17,584 bases of DNA from Sulfurimonas sp. (GCA_021157665.1 JAGGWE010000058.1:1-17584), one strand, 5' to 3'. Shown: positions 7,024-14,346, numbered from the stretch's first letter. Notes: a model not told the origin generated them from the sequence alone. A program made the numbers and translations.

Positions 7024-8718
7024 TTGGATAAACTTAAAATAGAGAGACTTAAGGAATCTGCAAAAGATTTAAGAGTTTTATATGTTGAAGATGATTTGTT
7101 TGGTAGAGAATCTACGAATCTTTTTTTAGATTCAGTTTTTGAAAATGTTGATGTAGCTTTAGATGGTCGAGAGGCTTATGATATGTATTTAGCCTCAAAA
7201 TATGATTTGATAATTATAGATATTGATATGCCTAAAATGAATGGATTTAAACTTAGTGAAAAGATAAGAGCAAAAGATATTTATATCCCTATTTTGCTTG
7301 TTTCTGCTTATCGTGAAGTTGAAAACTTTTTAGCAGGTATTAGATTGGGAATTGATGGATATTTACTAAAACCGATAGAGATGAAGCAGCTTTTTACATT
7401 TATTATTAAAGTTGTTAAGCAGATTGAAACTCGAAATTCACTTATAGAGTATCAAAATAATTTAGAAGAAACTATAAAGAAAAAAACTAATGAGTTGAAC
7501 TATAGATGTATCCATGAATATTATACAGATTTACCAAACTCAATGATGTTACATTCAGATTTAGATAAAATTAATTATGACTACATGCTACTCCTTGATA
7601 TGTCTCATTTTGCTGTTATAAATAAAGAATATGGTAAAGATTTTGCAAATCAAATCATTATAAAAACAGCAGAAACTTTACAGTACCATATTACAAAAAA
7701 CTCAAAGCTTTATAAAACAGAATCAGATAGGTTTGTGATACTTATTAAAAATATGGCATCAGATGAGATGATTGAATTTTGTAAGCAGATAGTTTCATTT
7801 TTTGATATAAAATATATTTCTATTGATGATATAGAACTTCCTATGACATTTAATATAGGAGTTTCTAGGTTAGCTGACGCCGTACACGATACAGTTATTC
7901 AATGTGAATATGCACTAGATAAATCAAAAGAGTTTGGAAGTAGGCATTTTGAGATATATGATGAGTTAAATATAGACTATAAGCACGAGAAAGATGCTGT
8001 TATTTGGCTTAAAAAAGCTAGAGAACTTATTTTAAATGATAAAATCAAACCATATTTTCAGCCTATTAAAAATATAGCTAAAAATGAAGTTTATAAGTAT
8101 GAAGTGTTAGCTAGGGGATTTTTAGATGGTGAGATTATTGAACCAGAGTATTTTATCCCACAAGCTGAGAGATTGGGTTTGATTAGTTCAGTAACTAAAA
8201 GTATCATAAATCAAAGTTTTGAATTTTTTTCTCATAATGATTATATGTTCTCTATAAATATAACAGAGAGAGATTTACTTGAAGATTTTTTAATAAATTT
8301 TTTAAGTGAAAAAGTAAAAACATATAATATTGAACCAGAAAGGGTATCTTTAGAAGTTTTAGAAAATATTACCATTTTAAAATATAATTGTAAAATCACT
8401 AATCAACTTAATGCTTTGAGTGATTTAGGTTTTAAAATATCGATAGATGATTTTGGTGTAGAAAATTCAAATTTTAGTAGGCTTTTAAATCTTAAGTTAG
8501 ATTATATAAAAATAGATGGTCTTTTTATAAGAGGTCTAAAAGATAATGAAAAAAATAGAACTGTTACTATGGCTATTGTAAATTTAGCAAAAACATTAAA
8601 TATAAAAACCATAGCGGAATATGTAGAAAATGAAGAGATTTACGAGTTGGTAAAAAAGTGTGGTATTGATTATGCTCAAGGTTATCATGTTGGTAAACCT
8701 AAGTCTATTTTACTATAA
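7024..8718 (+). CDS. Response regulator with receiver, degenerate GGDEF and EAL domains (predicted c-di-GMP phosphodiesterase)
   Basis: 564 residues, cytoplasmic. The receiver domain (about 16-132) has the acidic pair Glu22-Asp23, phospho-acceptor Asp66 in IIIDIDMP, Ser94 and Lys116, so it should be phosphorylated. A short coiled linker (about 135-160) leads to a GGDEF-fold domain (about 160-312) whose signature reads ESDRF (233-237), so cyclase activity is not expected. The EAL domain (about 325-564) keeps its metal and catalytic residues: Glu360 of EVL, Asn412, Glu444, Asp475-Asp476 of DDFG, Lys496, Glu532 and Gln552. Likely role: phosphorylation-controlled hydrolysis of c-di-GMP. The start is TTG at 7024: the frame is closed by a TAG at 7012, and TAGGG gives a ribosome-binding site at the right distance. 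A nearby ATG at 7019 is in another frame. No kinase gene is adjacent. Confidence 0.9.
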   Translation: MDKLKIERLKESAKDLRVLYVEDDLFGRESTNLFLDSVFENVDVALDGREAYDMYLASKYDLIIIDIDMPKMNGFKLSEKIRAKDIYIPILLVSAYREVENFLAGIRLGIDGYLLKPIEMKQLFTFIIKVVKQIETRNSLIEYQNNLEETIKKKTNELNYRCIHEYYTDLPNSMMLHSDLDKINYDYMLLLDMSHFAVINKEYGKDFANQIIIKTAETLQYHITKNSKLYKTESDRFVILIKNMASDEMIEFCKQIVSFFDIKYISIDDIELPMTFNIGVSRLADAVHDTVIQCEYALDKSKEFGSRHFEIYDELNIDYKHEKDAVIWLKKARELILNDKIKPYFQPIKNIAKNEVYKYEVLARGFLDGEIIEPEYFIPQAERLGLISSVTKSIINQSFEFFSHNDYMFSINITERDLLEDFLINFLSEKVKTYNIEPERVSLEVLENITILKYNCKITNQLNALSDLGFKISIDDFGVENSNFSRLLNLKLDYIKIDGLFIRGLKDNEKNRTVTMAIVNLAKTLNIKTIAEYVENEEIYELVKKCGIDYAQGYHVGKPKSILL

Positions 8719-8736
8719 GCCGTACTTTTTGGCTTA
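8716..8736 (+). terminator. Weak hairpin after the EAL gene
   Basis: TAAGCC (including the stop codon) pairs with GGCTTA across a 9-base loop containing five T. It is followed by an imperfect T-rich stretch, so termination may be partial. Confidence 0.35.
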
Positions 8737-8751
8737 GAGTTGTTTTATATT

Positions 8752-8760
8752 TGCTAAAAT
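8752..8760 (+). promoter_or_regulatory. Extended -10 promoter of rqcH, apparently leaderless
   Basis: TGC-TAAAAT forms an extended -10 whose last base is six bases before the ATG at 8767. Transcription would start at or next to the ATG, and no ribosome-binding site is present, so a leaderless mRNA is likely. Confidence 0.5.
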
Positions 8761-8766
8761 ACTCTT

Positions 8767-10092
8767 ATGAAATTATCACATTTAAAACAGATAGTAACTT
8801 ATCTTCAAAACTTTAATAAAATCTCTGCTATCTATAGAGTGACTGATACAATTATAAAAGTTGCATTCGATAAAAATGATGAGTTGTATTTTAATATGCA
8901 ACGCTCAAATTCAAGTATGTTCAGATGCAAATCATTTTCCCGTTCTAAAGTTTATAATGCCCCTTTTGATGTTGTTTTAGCTAAAAGATTTAATCGAGCA
9001 GAGATTTTAAGTGTTGAACTTTTAAATGGGGATAAAATAGTAAGGTTTAAAACCTCTATCGCTTCGGCTTATAAACAAGAGACAACATATCTGCAGTTTG
9101 AGTTTACTGGAAAATATACAAATGTTATTATCTTAGATGAGCAAAATATTGTTCTTGAAGCTCTTCGGCATGTGGACTTATTTTCATCTTTTCGTGAGGT
9201 TAGAGTTGGGCAAAAACTTTTAGATGTCCCACCTGCACCATTTAAGGCTAAAGAATACCCACTTGATGATGTCGAAGCTTTTCTTTATGCAAACTATGAA
9301 AAAGAGCAAGAGCAAAAACTCTCATCTTTAAAAAAACAAAAAATCTCTTTTTTAAATAAAAAGCTAAAAAAACTTCAAAAACTTTATAACTCTTTGGATG
9401 ATGAAGAGAGTTTAAAAAAAGAGGCTGAAATATCGCAACATCATGGAAATTTAGTTTTATCAAATATGCATAAGATAAAGCCTTATGAGATGCTTATAAA
9501 GATAAAAGATTATGATGGAACTGATGTTGAGATAGATTTAGGTAAGCATTATGCCAGTGTTTCACAAATCTCAAATGCACTCTTTACAAAAAGTAAAAAA
9601 GCCAAACAAAAAGCTAAAAATCTTCATATAGAAAAATCTTCTTTAGAATCTAAAATAGAGCATATAAAACTTTTTATAAATACAGTTGCTGAGGCTACAG
9701 AATCTTCAAAAATAAGTTTACTATTTCCAAAAAAAGAGCAAAGTAAAAAGATAAAAAGAGATGATTCTATAGAAACTTTTTTGATAGAGGGGTATAAAGT
9801 TTCACTTGGTAAAAATGAAAAAGGAAATATTTCAGTTTTAAAAAATGCAAGAGCAAGAGATATTTGGATTCATATGAAAGATAGACCTTCTTGTCATGTA
9901 ATTATAGGAACTGATAAGCAAAATTTACCTCTTCATATTATCGAGAGTGCTGCAAGATTGTGTGTAGATTTTACAATGTTTGAAAAAGATAGGTATTTGG
10001 TCGATTATACTCCTAGAAGAGAAGTAACTATTCAGCATGGAGCGAATGTGCTTTATAATAAATATAAAACTATTGAGATTGATACGAGATAA
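8767..10092 (+). CDS. rqcH: NFACT-family ribosome quality-control protein RqcH (fibronectin-binding-like)
   Basis: RqcH binds stalled 60S/50S-nascent chain complexes and recruits tRNA-Ala to add C-terminal alanine tails. The 441 residues show an NFACT-N domain (about 1-155, with FEFTGKYTNVIILDE in the family's ELxGRxSNxIL position). A long Lys/Glu-rich coiled-coil region follows (about 175-330). The C-terminal NFACT-R domain includes ARARDIWIHMKDRPSCHVII (361-380) and the final YTPRREV/NVLYNKYKTI segment. It is shorter than Bacillus RqcH (about 570), mostly in the middle. The Asp-Arg pair important for tRNA binding in Bacillus seems to align with Asp89-Lys90, a tentative alignment. The gene starts the run to cdsA and dxr, an order I recall from C. 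jejuni. Older annotations call it fibronectin/fibrinogen-binding protein. Confidence 0.88.
   Translation: MKLSHLKQIVTYLQNFNKISAIYRVTDTIIKVAFDKNDELYFNMQRSNSSMFRCKSFSRSKVYNAPFDVVLAKRFNRAEILSVELLNGDKIVRFKTSIASAYKQETTYLQFEFTGKYTNVIILDEQNIVLEALRHVDLFSSFREVRVGQKLLDVPPAPFKAKEYPLDDVEAFLYANYEKEQEQKLSSLKKQKISFLNKKLKKLQKLYNSLDDEESLKKEAEISQHHGNLVLSNMHKIKPYEMLIKIKDYDGTDVEIDLGKHYASVSQISNALFTKSKKAKQKAKNLHIEKSSLESKIEHIKLFINTVAEATESSKISLLFPKKEQSKKIKRDDSIETFLIEGYKVSLGKNEKGNISVLKNARARDIWIHMKDRPSCHVIIGTDKQNLPLHIIESAARLCVDFTMFEKDRYLVDYTPRREVTIQHGANVLYNKYKTIEIDTR
9167..9175 (+). repeat. GGCATGTGG repeat, copy 5 (in rqcH)
   Basis: Exact 9-mer on the forward strand, read in the gene as part of Arg-His-Val-Asp, a third reading phase. 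Confidence 0.85.
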
Positions 10093-10104
10093 AAGGAGTT
10101 TATT

Positions 10105-10404
10105 GTGGCAATTGGACCTATTGGAAATGCGATTTATGTAAATCAACAAACAGCAACAGTGTCTTCTTTGCATGGTAATCAAAATAACCGTTTTGATCTT
10201 CAAAATGTGATGGCTCAGGCTTTAGCAAATGAAAAAGATGAAAAGGTTTTAGAGGTTCGTCCAGCTGAAGAAAATCATGAAGTTGATCCTGACCGTGATC
10301 ATCAAAGAGATGAGTCTGATAGAGATACACAGAGAAATAAAAAAAAAGAGGATGAGCAAGAGGAAGATATAGAACCTTTGCATAGACTCGATATTAAAGT
10401 TTAA
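10105..10404 (+). CDS. Conserved-position small charged protein of unknown function
   Basis: 99 residues. A GTG start at 10105 has a strong AAGGAG site six bases upstream, 12 bases after rqcH, so the gene is real and probably co-transcribed. The N-terminal third is ordinary and somewhat hydrophobic (AIGPIGNAIYVNQQ at 2-15). Residues 44-99 are dominated by Asp, Glu, Arg, Lys and His, with DRD/RDE-like repeats, and are probably disordered. There is no signal peptide, membrane helix or Cys. I do not recognise a domain. C. jejuni, as I recall it, also has a small unknown gene between its rqcH homologue and cdsA, so the position may be conserved. A link to ribosome quality control or to envelope lipid synthesis would be a guess from neighbours. 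Confidence 0.75.
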   Translation: MAIGPIGNAIYVNQQTATVSSLHGNQNNRFDLQNVMAQALANEKDEKVLEVRPAEENHEVDPDRDHQRDESDRDTQRNKKKEDEQEEDIEPLHRLDIKV

Positions 10405-10414
10405 ACCTAAACTT
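10397..10414. repeat. 7-bp perfect inverted repeat at the cdsA promoter
   Basis: AAGTTTA and TAAACTT around an AACC loop. It covers the stop codon of the preceding gene and ends two bases before the -10 at 10417. There is no T-tract, so an operator is as likely as a terminator. Confidence 0.45.
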
Positions 10415-10416
10415 GA

Positions 10417-10422
10417 TATAAT
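10417..10422 (+). promoter_or_regulatory. -10 element before cdsA
   Basis: A perfect TATAAT lies 45 bases before the cdsA ATG, without a recognisable -35. It would give cdsA and downstream genes their own transcript. Confidence 0.5.
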
Positions 10423-10467
10423 TACCCTTTATTACGACAAATAAGTACTTAATCAGCAGGAAATTTT

Positions 10468-11223
10468 ATGAGCATATATGAAAACAATAAAGAGAGAATA
10501 ATAACTGGCTTTTCACTTGTCGGTGTTGCTTTAGCAATCGGCTTTATAGATAACTTTTTTTTAACATGGGCTGTTGCTGGGGCTGTTTATATTTTAGCCT
10601 TTAAAGAGGCTCTTCTTTTATTTGATATTAAAAACAATAGTTTAGTGATTTATGGGGTATGTATTTGGTTACTTGCTTTTATTTATCCATATGGTGATGA
10701 TTTGTTTGTGTTAGCTGGTGTGTTTTATGCGAGTGCTGTTGCTTATAATCCAGAGTTAAAGTGGAAAAGCTTTTTTCCTTTCATATACCCAACGGCAGGT
10801 ATGCTTTTTCTTTTTACCATGTACCAAGAGTATGGAATGATAGCAATGTTATGGTTAGTTTTAACAGTTGCAATGACAGATGTTGGAGCTTATGCTGTTG
10901 GAAAAAGTGTAGGTAAAACTCAGTTTTGTGAGACAAGTCCAAATAAGACTATGGAGGGTGTTGCAGGTGGTATTTTAGTTGCAACGCTTAGTGGGATGTT
11001 TGTTGGTCTTTCTATCGTTGATTTAGGTGTTTCGTTCATAATCTCTTTCATGGTAGCAACCAGTTCTATTTTTGGTGACTTGTTTGAGAGTTCACTAAAA
11101 AGAACTGCTGGAGTAAAAGATAGTGGAAATATCCTTCCTGGACATGGTGGTATTCTTGATAGAATAGATGGCTATCTTTTTGGTGCTATTGTGATGTTGG
11201 TTCTTTTAAGAGGACTTGTATAG
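10468..11223 (+). CDS. cdsA: Phosphatidate cytidylyltransferase CdsA
   Basis: This inner-membrane enzyme makes CDP-diacylglycerol from phosphatidic acid and CTP, the branch point for all phospholipids. The 251 residues contain about six to eight hydrophobic segments. The family signature lies near the C terminus: SSLKRTAGVKDSGNILPGHG followed by GILDRID (about 207-234), which contains the catalytic Lys/Asp and Pro-Gly-His-Gly-Gly elements. It is shorter than the E. coli protein (about 285), as in other members of this group. A CAGGAA ribosome-binding site sits five bases before the ATG. It ends at or within the start of dxr, and the cdsA-dxr pair is a common arrangement. Confident assignment. 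Confidence 0.95.
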   Translation: MSIYENNKERIITGFSLVGVALAIGFIDNFFLTWAVAGAVYILAFKEALLLFDIKNNSLVIYGVCIWLLAFIYPYGDDLFVLAGVFYASAVAYNPELKWKSFFPFIYPTAGMLFLFTMYQEYGMIAMLWLVLTVAMTDVGAYAVGKSVGKTQFCETSPNKTMEGVAGGILVATLSGMFVGLSIVDLGVSFIISFMVATSSIFGDLFESSLKRTAGVKDSGNILPGHGGILDRIDGYLFGAIVMLVLLRGLV

Positions 11224-12298
11224 TTTGGTAGTTTTAGGCTCTACAGGTTCTATCGGTGTAAATACACTTGAAGTTGCTAAAAAGTTTAATATCCCTATTG
11301 AAGTTTTAGTAGCTGGTAAAAATATAAATCTTTTAAATGAACAGATAAAAGTCCACATGCCAAAAGTGGTTGTGGTTGCAGATGAAGAAGATATTTCAAA
11401 AGTAAATCATAGCACCGTATATGCAGGACAAGAAAATATACTTAAAGTTATAGAAGATTCTGCAAGTGAATTAGTTGTTAATGCACTTGTAGGCTTTTTA
11501 GGACTTCGCCCAACTTTAACGAGTCTGGCATGTGGGAAAAAATTAGCTTTGGCAAATAAAGAATCTCTTGTGGCATGTGGAAACTTCATAGATACCTCTA
11601 AAATTCAACCAATAGACTCTGAACATTTTGGGCTCTGGTACTTAATGCAAAATAGACCTGTAAGTAAAATGATAATTACAGCAAGTGGTGGAGCATTTAG
11701 AGATTGGGATTTAGCTAAACTTAAAAATGCAACTTTAGCAGATACTCAAAAACATCCAAACTGGAGCATGGGTCAAAAAATCACAATAGATTCAGCAACG
11801 ATGGTAAATAAAATATTTGAACTCTTAGAAGCTAGATGGCTTTTTGGAAAGGGTGAATATGATGCTGTTATTGAGACAAAATCACTTATTCATGCATTGA
11901 TAAATTTTAAAGATGGCTCAACAACAGCTCACTTCGCACATGCCAACATGCAACTTCCAATCGCCTATGCTTTGGATGAAAAGATGGATGAAAATATCTT
12001 AGGGCATGTGGATTTACTTAAAGTTGGAAGTTTAGAGTTTAGAGAGATAGATAAACTTCGCTACCCAATCTGGGAAATAAAACAAGATTTACTCGCAAAC
12101 CCAAATAGAGGTGTAATCATAAATGCTGCAAATGAAGTGGCAATAGAAAAGTTTATAAACAAAGAGATAGGTTTTATGGACATATCTAAAACTATTATAA
12201 AAGCCTATGAAAAATATTCCCACATGCCAAGAAGTGTTGATGAGGTTTTTGAGATAGATTCAGATGTTAGAGCTTTTGTTCAAGGGGATAAAAGATAG
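11216..12298 (+). CDS. dxr: 1-deoxy-D-xylulose 5-phosphate reductoisomerase Dxr (IspC)
   Basis: Converts DXP to 2-C-methyl-D-erythritol 4-phosphate with NADPH, the committed step of the MEP isoprenoid pathway. The cytosolic 360-residue product has the NADPH motif GSTGSIG (8-14), ANKES (113-117), metal ligands in DSEH (134-137) and at Glu202, SGGAF (157-161), and HPNWSMG (180-186) followed by the SATMVNK block. The start is uncertain: TTG at 11216 overlaps cdsA by eight bases and is only one base from the AAGAGGA site. TTG at 11225 in the same frame has ten-base spacing and would give a protein three residues shorter, still beginning just before GSTGSIG. Five exact GGCATGTGG copies lie in this one gene, half of all copies in the window. 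Confidence 0.95.
   Translation: MYSLVVLGSTGSIGVNTLEVAKKFNIPIEVLVAGKNINLLNEQIKVHMPKVVVVADEEDISKVNHSTVYAGQENILKVIEDSASELVVNALVGFLGLRPTLTSLACGKKLALANKESLVACGNFIDTSKIQPIDSEHFGLWYLMQNRPVSKMIITASGGAFRDWDLAKLKNATLADTQKHPNWSMGQKITIDSATMVNKIFELLEARWLFGKGEYDAVIETKSLIHALINFKDGSTTAHFAHANMQLPIAYALDEKMDENILGHVDLLKVGSLEFREIDKLRYPIWEIKQDLLANPNRGVIINAANEVAIEKFINKEIGFMDISKTIIKAYEKYSHMPRSVDEVFEIDSDVRAFVQGDKR
11353..11361 (-). repeat. GGCATGTGG repeat, copy 6 (in dxr)
   Basis: Forward strand reads CCACATGCC; codons give His-Met-Pro. Confidence 0.85.
11527..11535 (+). repeat. GGCATGTGG repeat, copy 7 (in dxr)
   Basis: Exact forward 9-mer; codons give Ala-Cys-Gly. Confidence 0.85.
11572..11580 (+). repeat. GGCATGTGG repeat, copy 8 (in dxr)
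   Basis: Exact forward 9-mer 45 bases after copy 7 in the same phase; codons again give Ala-Cys-Gly. Confidence 0.85.
12003..12011 (+). repeat. GGCATGTGG repeat, copy 9 (in dxr)
   Basis: Exact forward 9-mer; codons give Gly-His-Val-Asp, a different phase from copies 7 and 8. A one-mismatch copy lies nearby at 11936-11944. Confidence 0.85.
12220..12228 (-). repeat. GGCATGTGG repeat, copy 10 (in dxr)
   Basis: Forward strand reads CCACATGCC; codons give His-Met-Pro, as in copy 6. Confidence 0.85.
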
Positions 12299-12299
12299 T

Positions 12300-13301
12300 A
12301 TGCATAAAGTGTTAATAAATAGGCTTTCTTCTTATTCGCCTATTTTCATCATTTTTATATCAACTATGGCAGTTGTTATTAGTTCTATCCCTTTAGTCTA
12401 TACACTTACAACACTTTTTGGTGCTGAGTATACAAAGGTTATCTTTGTAATGTCAATCGTCACCCCATTCTTAATGGTACCACCAACAATAGCTATCATA
12501 ATTAATTTATCAAAACATTTAAAATATTTTCAAGATGAATTAGATAAAGAGATAGAAAAAAATAAAAAGAAAGATATCATACTTCATGAGCAGACTCGTT
12601 TTGCTCTAATGGGTGAGATGATGGCAAATATTTCACACCAATGGAAGCAACCTCTAAATACAATTGGTTTGGCAGTAGTAAAAGCTAGAACAAGTGATAA
12701 AAAAGATTTGGATGGCTGTTTTGATATTGTTGAGGATAATGTTAGGCATCTATCATCGACTATAAATGATTTTATCTCTTTTTTTGATAAAAGAACACAC
12801 TCAGAAGTTCGAGATATAAATGATATAGTTAGAGAGATTAAAAGTATTATAGATATGCAGATGTTAAGTAAGAACATAGATATGAAGATAGATATGGATA
12901 AGAGTTGTCCTAATATATTGGTCTCATCATCAATCTCGCAAGTTGTGTTAAACCTTTTAAATAACTCAAAAGATGCTTTTTCTAATGAGAATGAAGATAA
13001 AAAAATAGTTTTAAAGTTTATCTGTGATAAGCAAAATTTACAAATTTTATGTTGTGATAATGGAGTTGGAATAAATAAAGATGTTTCTCAAAAGATTTTC
13101 AATCCATATTTCACAACTAAATATAAACAGCAGGGTGTAGGTATAGGTTTATATATGTCAAAAGAGATTATAAATAAGATTTTTAATGGAAAACTAGAAC
13201 TCGTAGAAAAGGATGAATTTATAGATGAATTTAAAGATATGACTACATGTTTCAGTATCTCTCTTCCATGCTCTGAAAACTGTATATTAAAGGATAACTA
13301 G
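12300..13301 (+). CDS. Membrane-bound sensor histidine kinase (orphan)
   Basis: I take the ATG at 12300, one base after the dxr stop, giving 333 residues. The frame is open back to a TTG at 12264 inside dxr, but that would add only a weak extension before the membrane part. Two transmembrane helices (about 14-37 and 47-70) leave almost no periplasmic loop. A short charged coiled coil follows (about 75-98). The HisKA H box is ISHQWKQPLN with His113, the type common in Campylobacterota. The HATPase part has the N box VLNLLNNSKDAF, the G1 motif DNGVGI, FNPYFTT and the G2 motif GVGIGLYMSKE. No response regulator is adjacent. The lack of a sensing domain suggests it senses the membrane or uses a partner. 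It overlaps tsaD by one base (TAGTG). Confidence 0.9.
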   Translation: MHKVLINRLSSYSPIFIIFISTMAVVISSIPLVYTLTTLFGAEYTKVIFVMSIVTPFLMVPPTIAIIINLSKHLKYFQDELDKEIEKNKKKDIILHEQTRFALMGEMMANISHQWKQPLNTIGLAVVKARTSDKKDLDGCFDIVEDNVRHLSSTINDFISFFDKRTHSEVRDINDIVREIKSIIDMQMLSKNIDMKIDMDKSCPNILVSSSISQVVLNLLNNSKDAFSNENEDKKIVLKFICDKQNLQILCCDNGVGINKDVSQKIFNPYFTTKYKQQGVGIGLYMSKEIINKIFNGKLELVEKDEFIDEFKDMTTCFSISLPCSENCILKDN

Positions 13302-14281
13302 TGATTTTAAGTATAGAAAGCTCATGTGATGATTCTGCTATCTCTATAACAGAGATTGTGTCAAACAAACTTCTTTTTCATAAAAAAATATCTCAGGAAT
13401 TAGAACATTCTGTTTATGGTGGAGTTGTTCCTGAACTTGCTGCTCGTCTTCATGCAGAAGCACTTCCAAAGATTTTAGAAGAGTGTGAGCCTTACTTTAA
13501 AGACTTAAAAGCAGTGGCAGTTACTTCAACTCCTGGTTTGGCTGTTACTTTGGTTGAGGGTGTTACCATGGCTAAGGCTATCGCTGTTGGGCTTGATATT
13601 CCTATTATTGGGGTAAATCATTTAGTTGGGCATATCTACTCCTTATTTATAGAAAAAGAGACTCAGTTTCCTTTGACTGTTCTTTTGGTTTCTGGTGGAC
13701 ATACTCAAGTTATGGAAGTGAAAAGTTTAACAGAGATAGAGACAGTTGCTAAAAGTATGGATGATTCTTTTGGTGAAAGTTTTGATAAAGTTGCAAAAAT
13801 GATGGGGCTTGGTTACCCTGGTGGTCCACTTATCCAAGAGTTGGCAAAAGGTGGAGATAGAAAAAAACATAACTTTACTATCCCTCTTTCACAATCACCT
13901 TTAATCGCTTTTTCATATAGTGGTTTAAAAAATGCAGTTCGTTTAGCGATACAAAAAGCTGAGTCTAAAGATGACTACAAAGATATAGCTGCTTCATTTG
14001 AGCATATCGCAACTGCACACTTAACTCAGAAGCTAAAGAAGTATTTTAAAACTGTTAAGCCTCAAACTTTTGCCATAGTTGGTGGAGCAAGTGCTAACAT
14101 ATATCTTCGTGGACAAATAGAAGAATTATTAAAGCCACATGGTGCAGAGTTGCTTTTAAGTGAGTTGAAATACTGCTCTGATAATGCAGCCATGATAGGG
14201 CGAGTGGCAGTTGAGATGTATAAGAAAAATATGTTTAGTTCTTTAGAAGATTTAGATATAGCACCAAGAAGTCAACTTTAA
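13301..14281 (+). CDS. tsaD: tRNA threonylcarbamoyladenosine (t6A37) transferase subunit TsaD
   Basis: TsaD, with TsaB and TsaE, transfers threonylcarbamoyl to A37 of ANN-decoding tRNAs and is near-universal. The 326 residues (E. coli about 337) carry the N-terminal ILSIESSCDDSA, YGGVVPELAARLH (39-51), the metal pair His107 and His111 in HLVGH, SGGHTQV (131-137), the DDSFGESFDKVAKM block (154-167), FSYSGLKNAV (204-213) and CSDNAAMI with Asp294. The GTG start shares its G with the kinase stop, and AAAGGA lies six bases upstream, so the start is well supported and translation is probably coupled. Older names are Gcp and YgjD. Confident assignment. Confidence 0.96.
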   Translation: MILSIESSCDDSAISITEIVSNKLLFHKKISQELEHSVYGGVVPELAARLHAEALPKILEECEPYFKDLKAVAVTSTPGLAVTLVEGVTMAKAIAVGLDIPIIGVNHLVGHIYSLFIEKETQFPLTVLLVSGGHTQVMEVKSLTEIETVAKSMDDSFGESFDKVAKMMGLGYPGGPLIQELAKGGDRKKHNFTIPLSQSPLIAFSYSGLKNAVRLAIQKAESKDDYKDIAASFEHIATAHLTQKLKKYFKTVKPQTFAIVGGASANIYLRGQIEELLKPHGAELLLSELKYCSDNAAMIGRVAVEMYKKNMFSSLEDLDIAPRSQL

Positions 14282-14293
14282 TCTTAAGTAAAA

Positions 14294-14318
14294 CTTATAT
14301 AAAATAAGGCTTTTTTTT
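14294..14318 (+). terminator. Weak intrinsic terminator after tsaD
   Basis: A 5-bp stem CTTAT/ATAAG with a five-base loop is followed by GC and eight T. The T-run is good but the stem is weak and AT-rich. Confidence 0.45.
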
Positions 14319-14346
14319 AAATAAGACAAAAATTATCCGATTTATA

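Noticed and set aside
7019..7040. ATG at 7019 as the start of the receiver-EAL protein
   Set aside because: It is out of frame and reaches a stop after a few codons; the TTG at 7024 has the proper frame and ribosome-binding distance.
3302..12228. GGCATGTGG copies as transcription-factor operators
   Set aside because: All ten exact copies are inside coding sequence, none in an intergenic region, and both orientations are equally used.
12264..12299. Upstream TTG start for the histidine kinase inside dxr
   Set aside because: It adds 12 residues within the dxr C terminus; the ATG at 12300 follows the dxr stop directly and has a purine-rich stretch before it.
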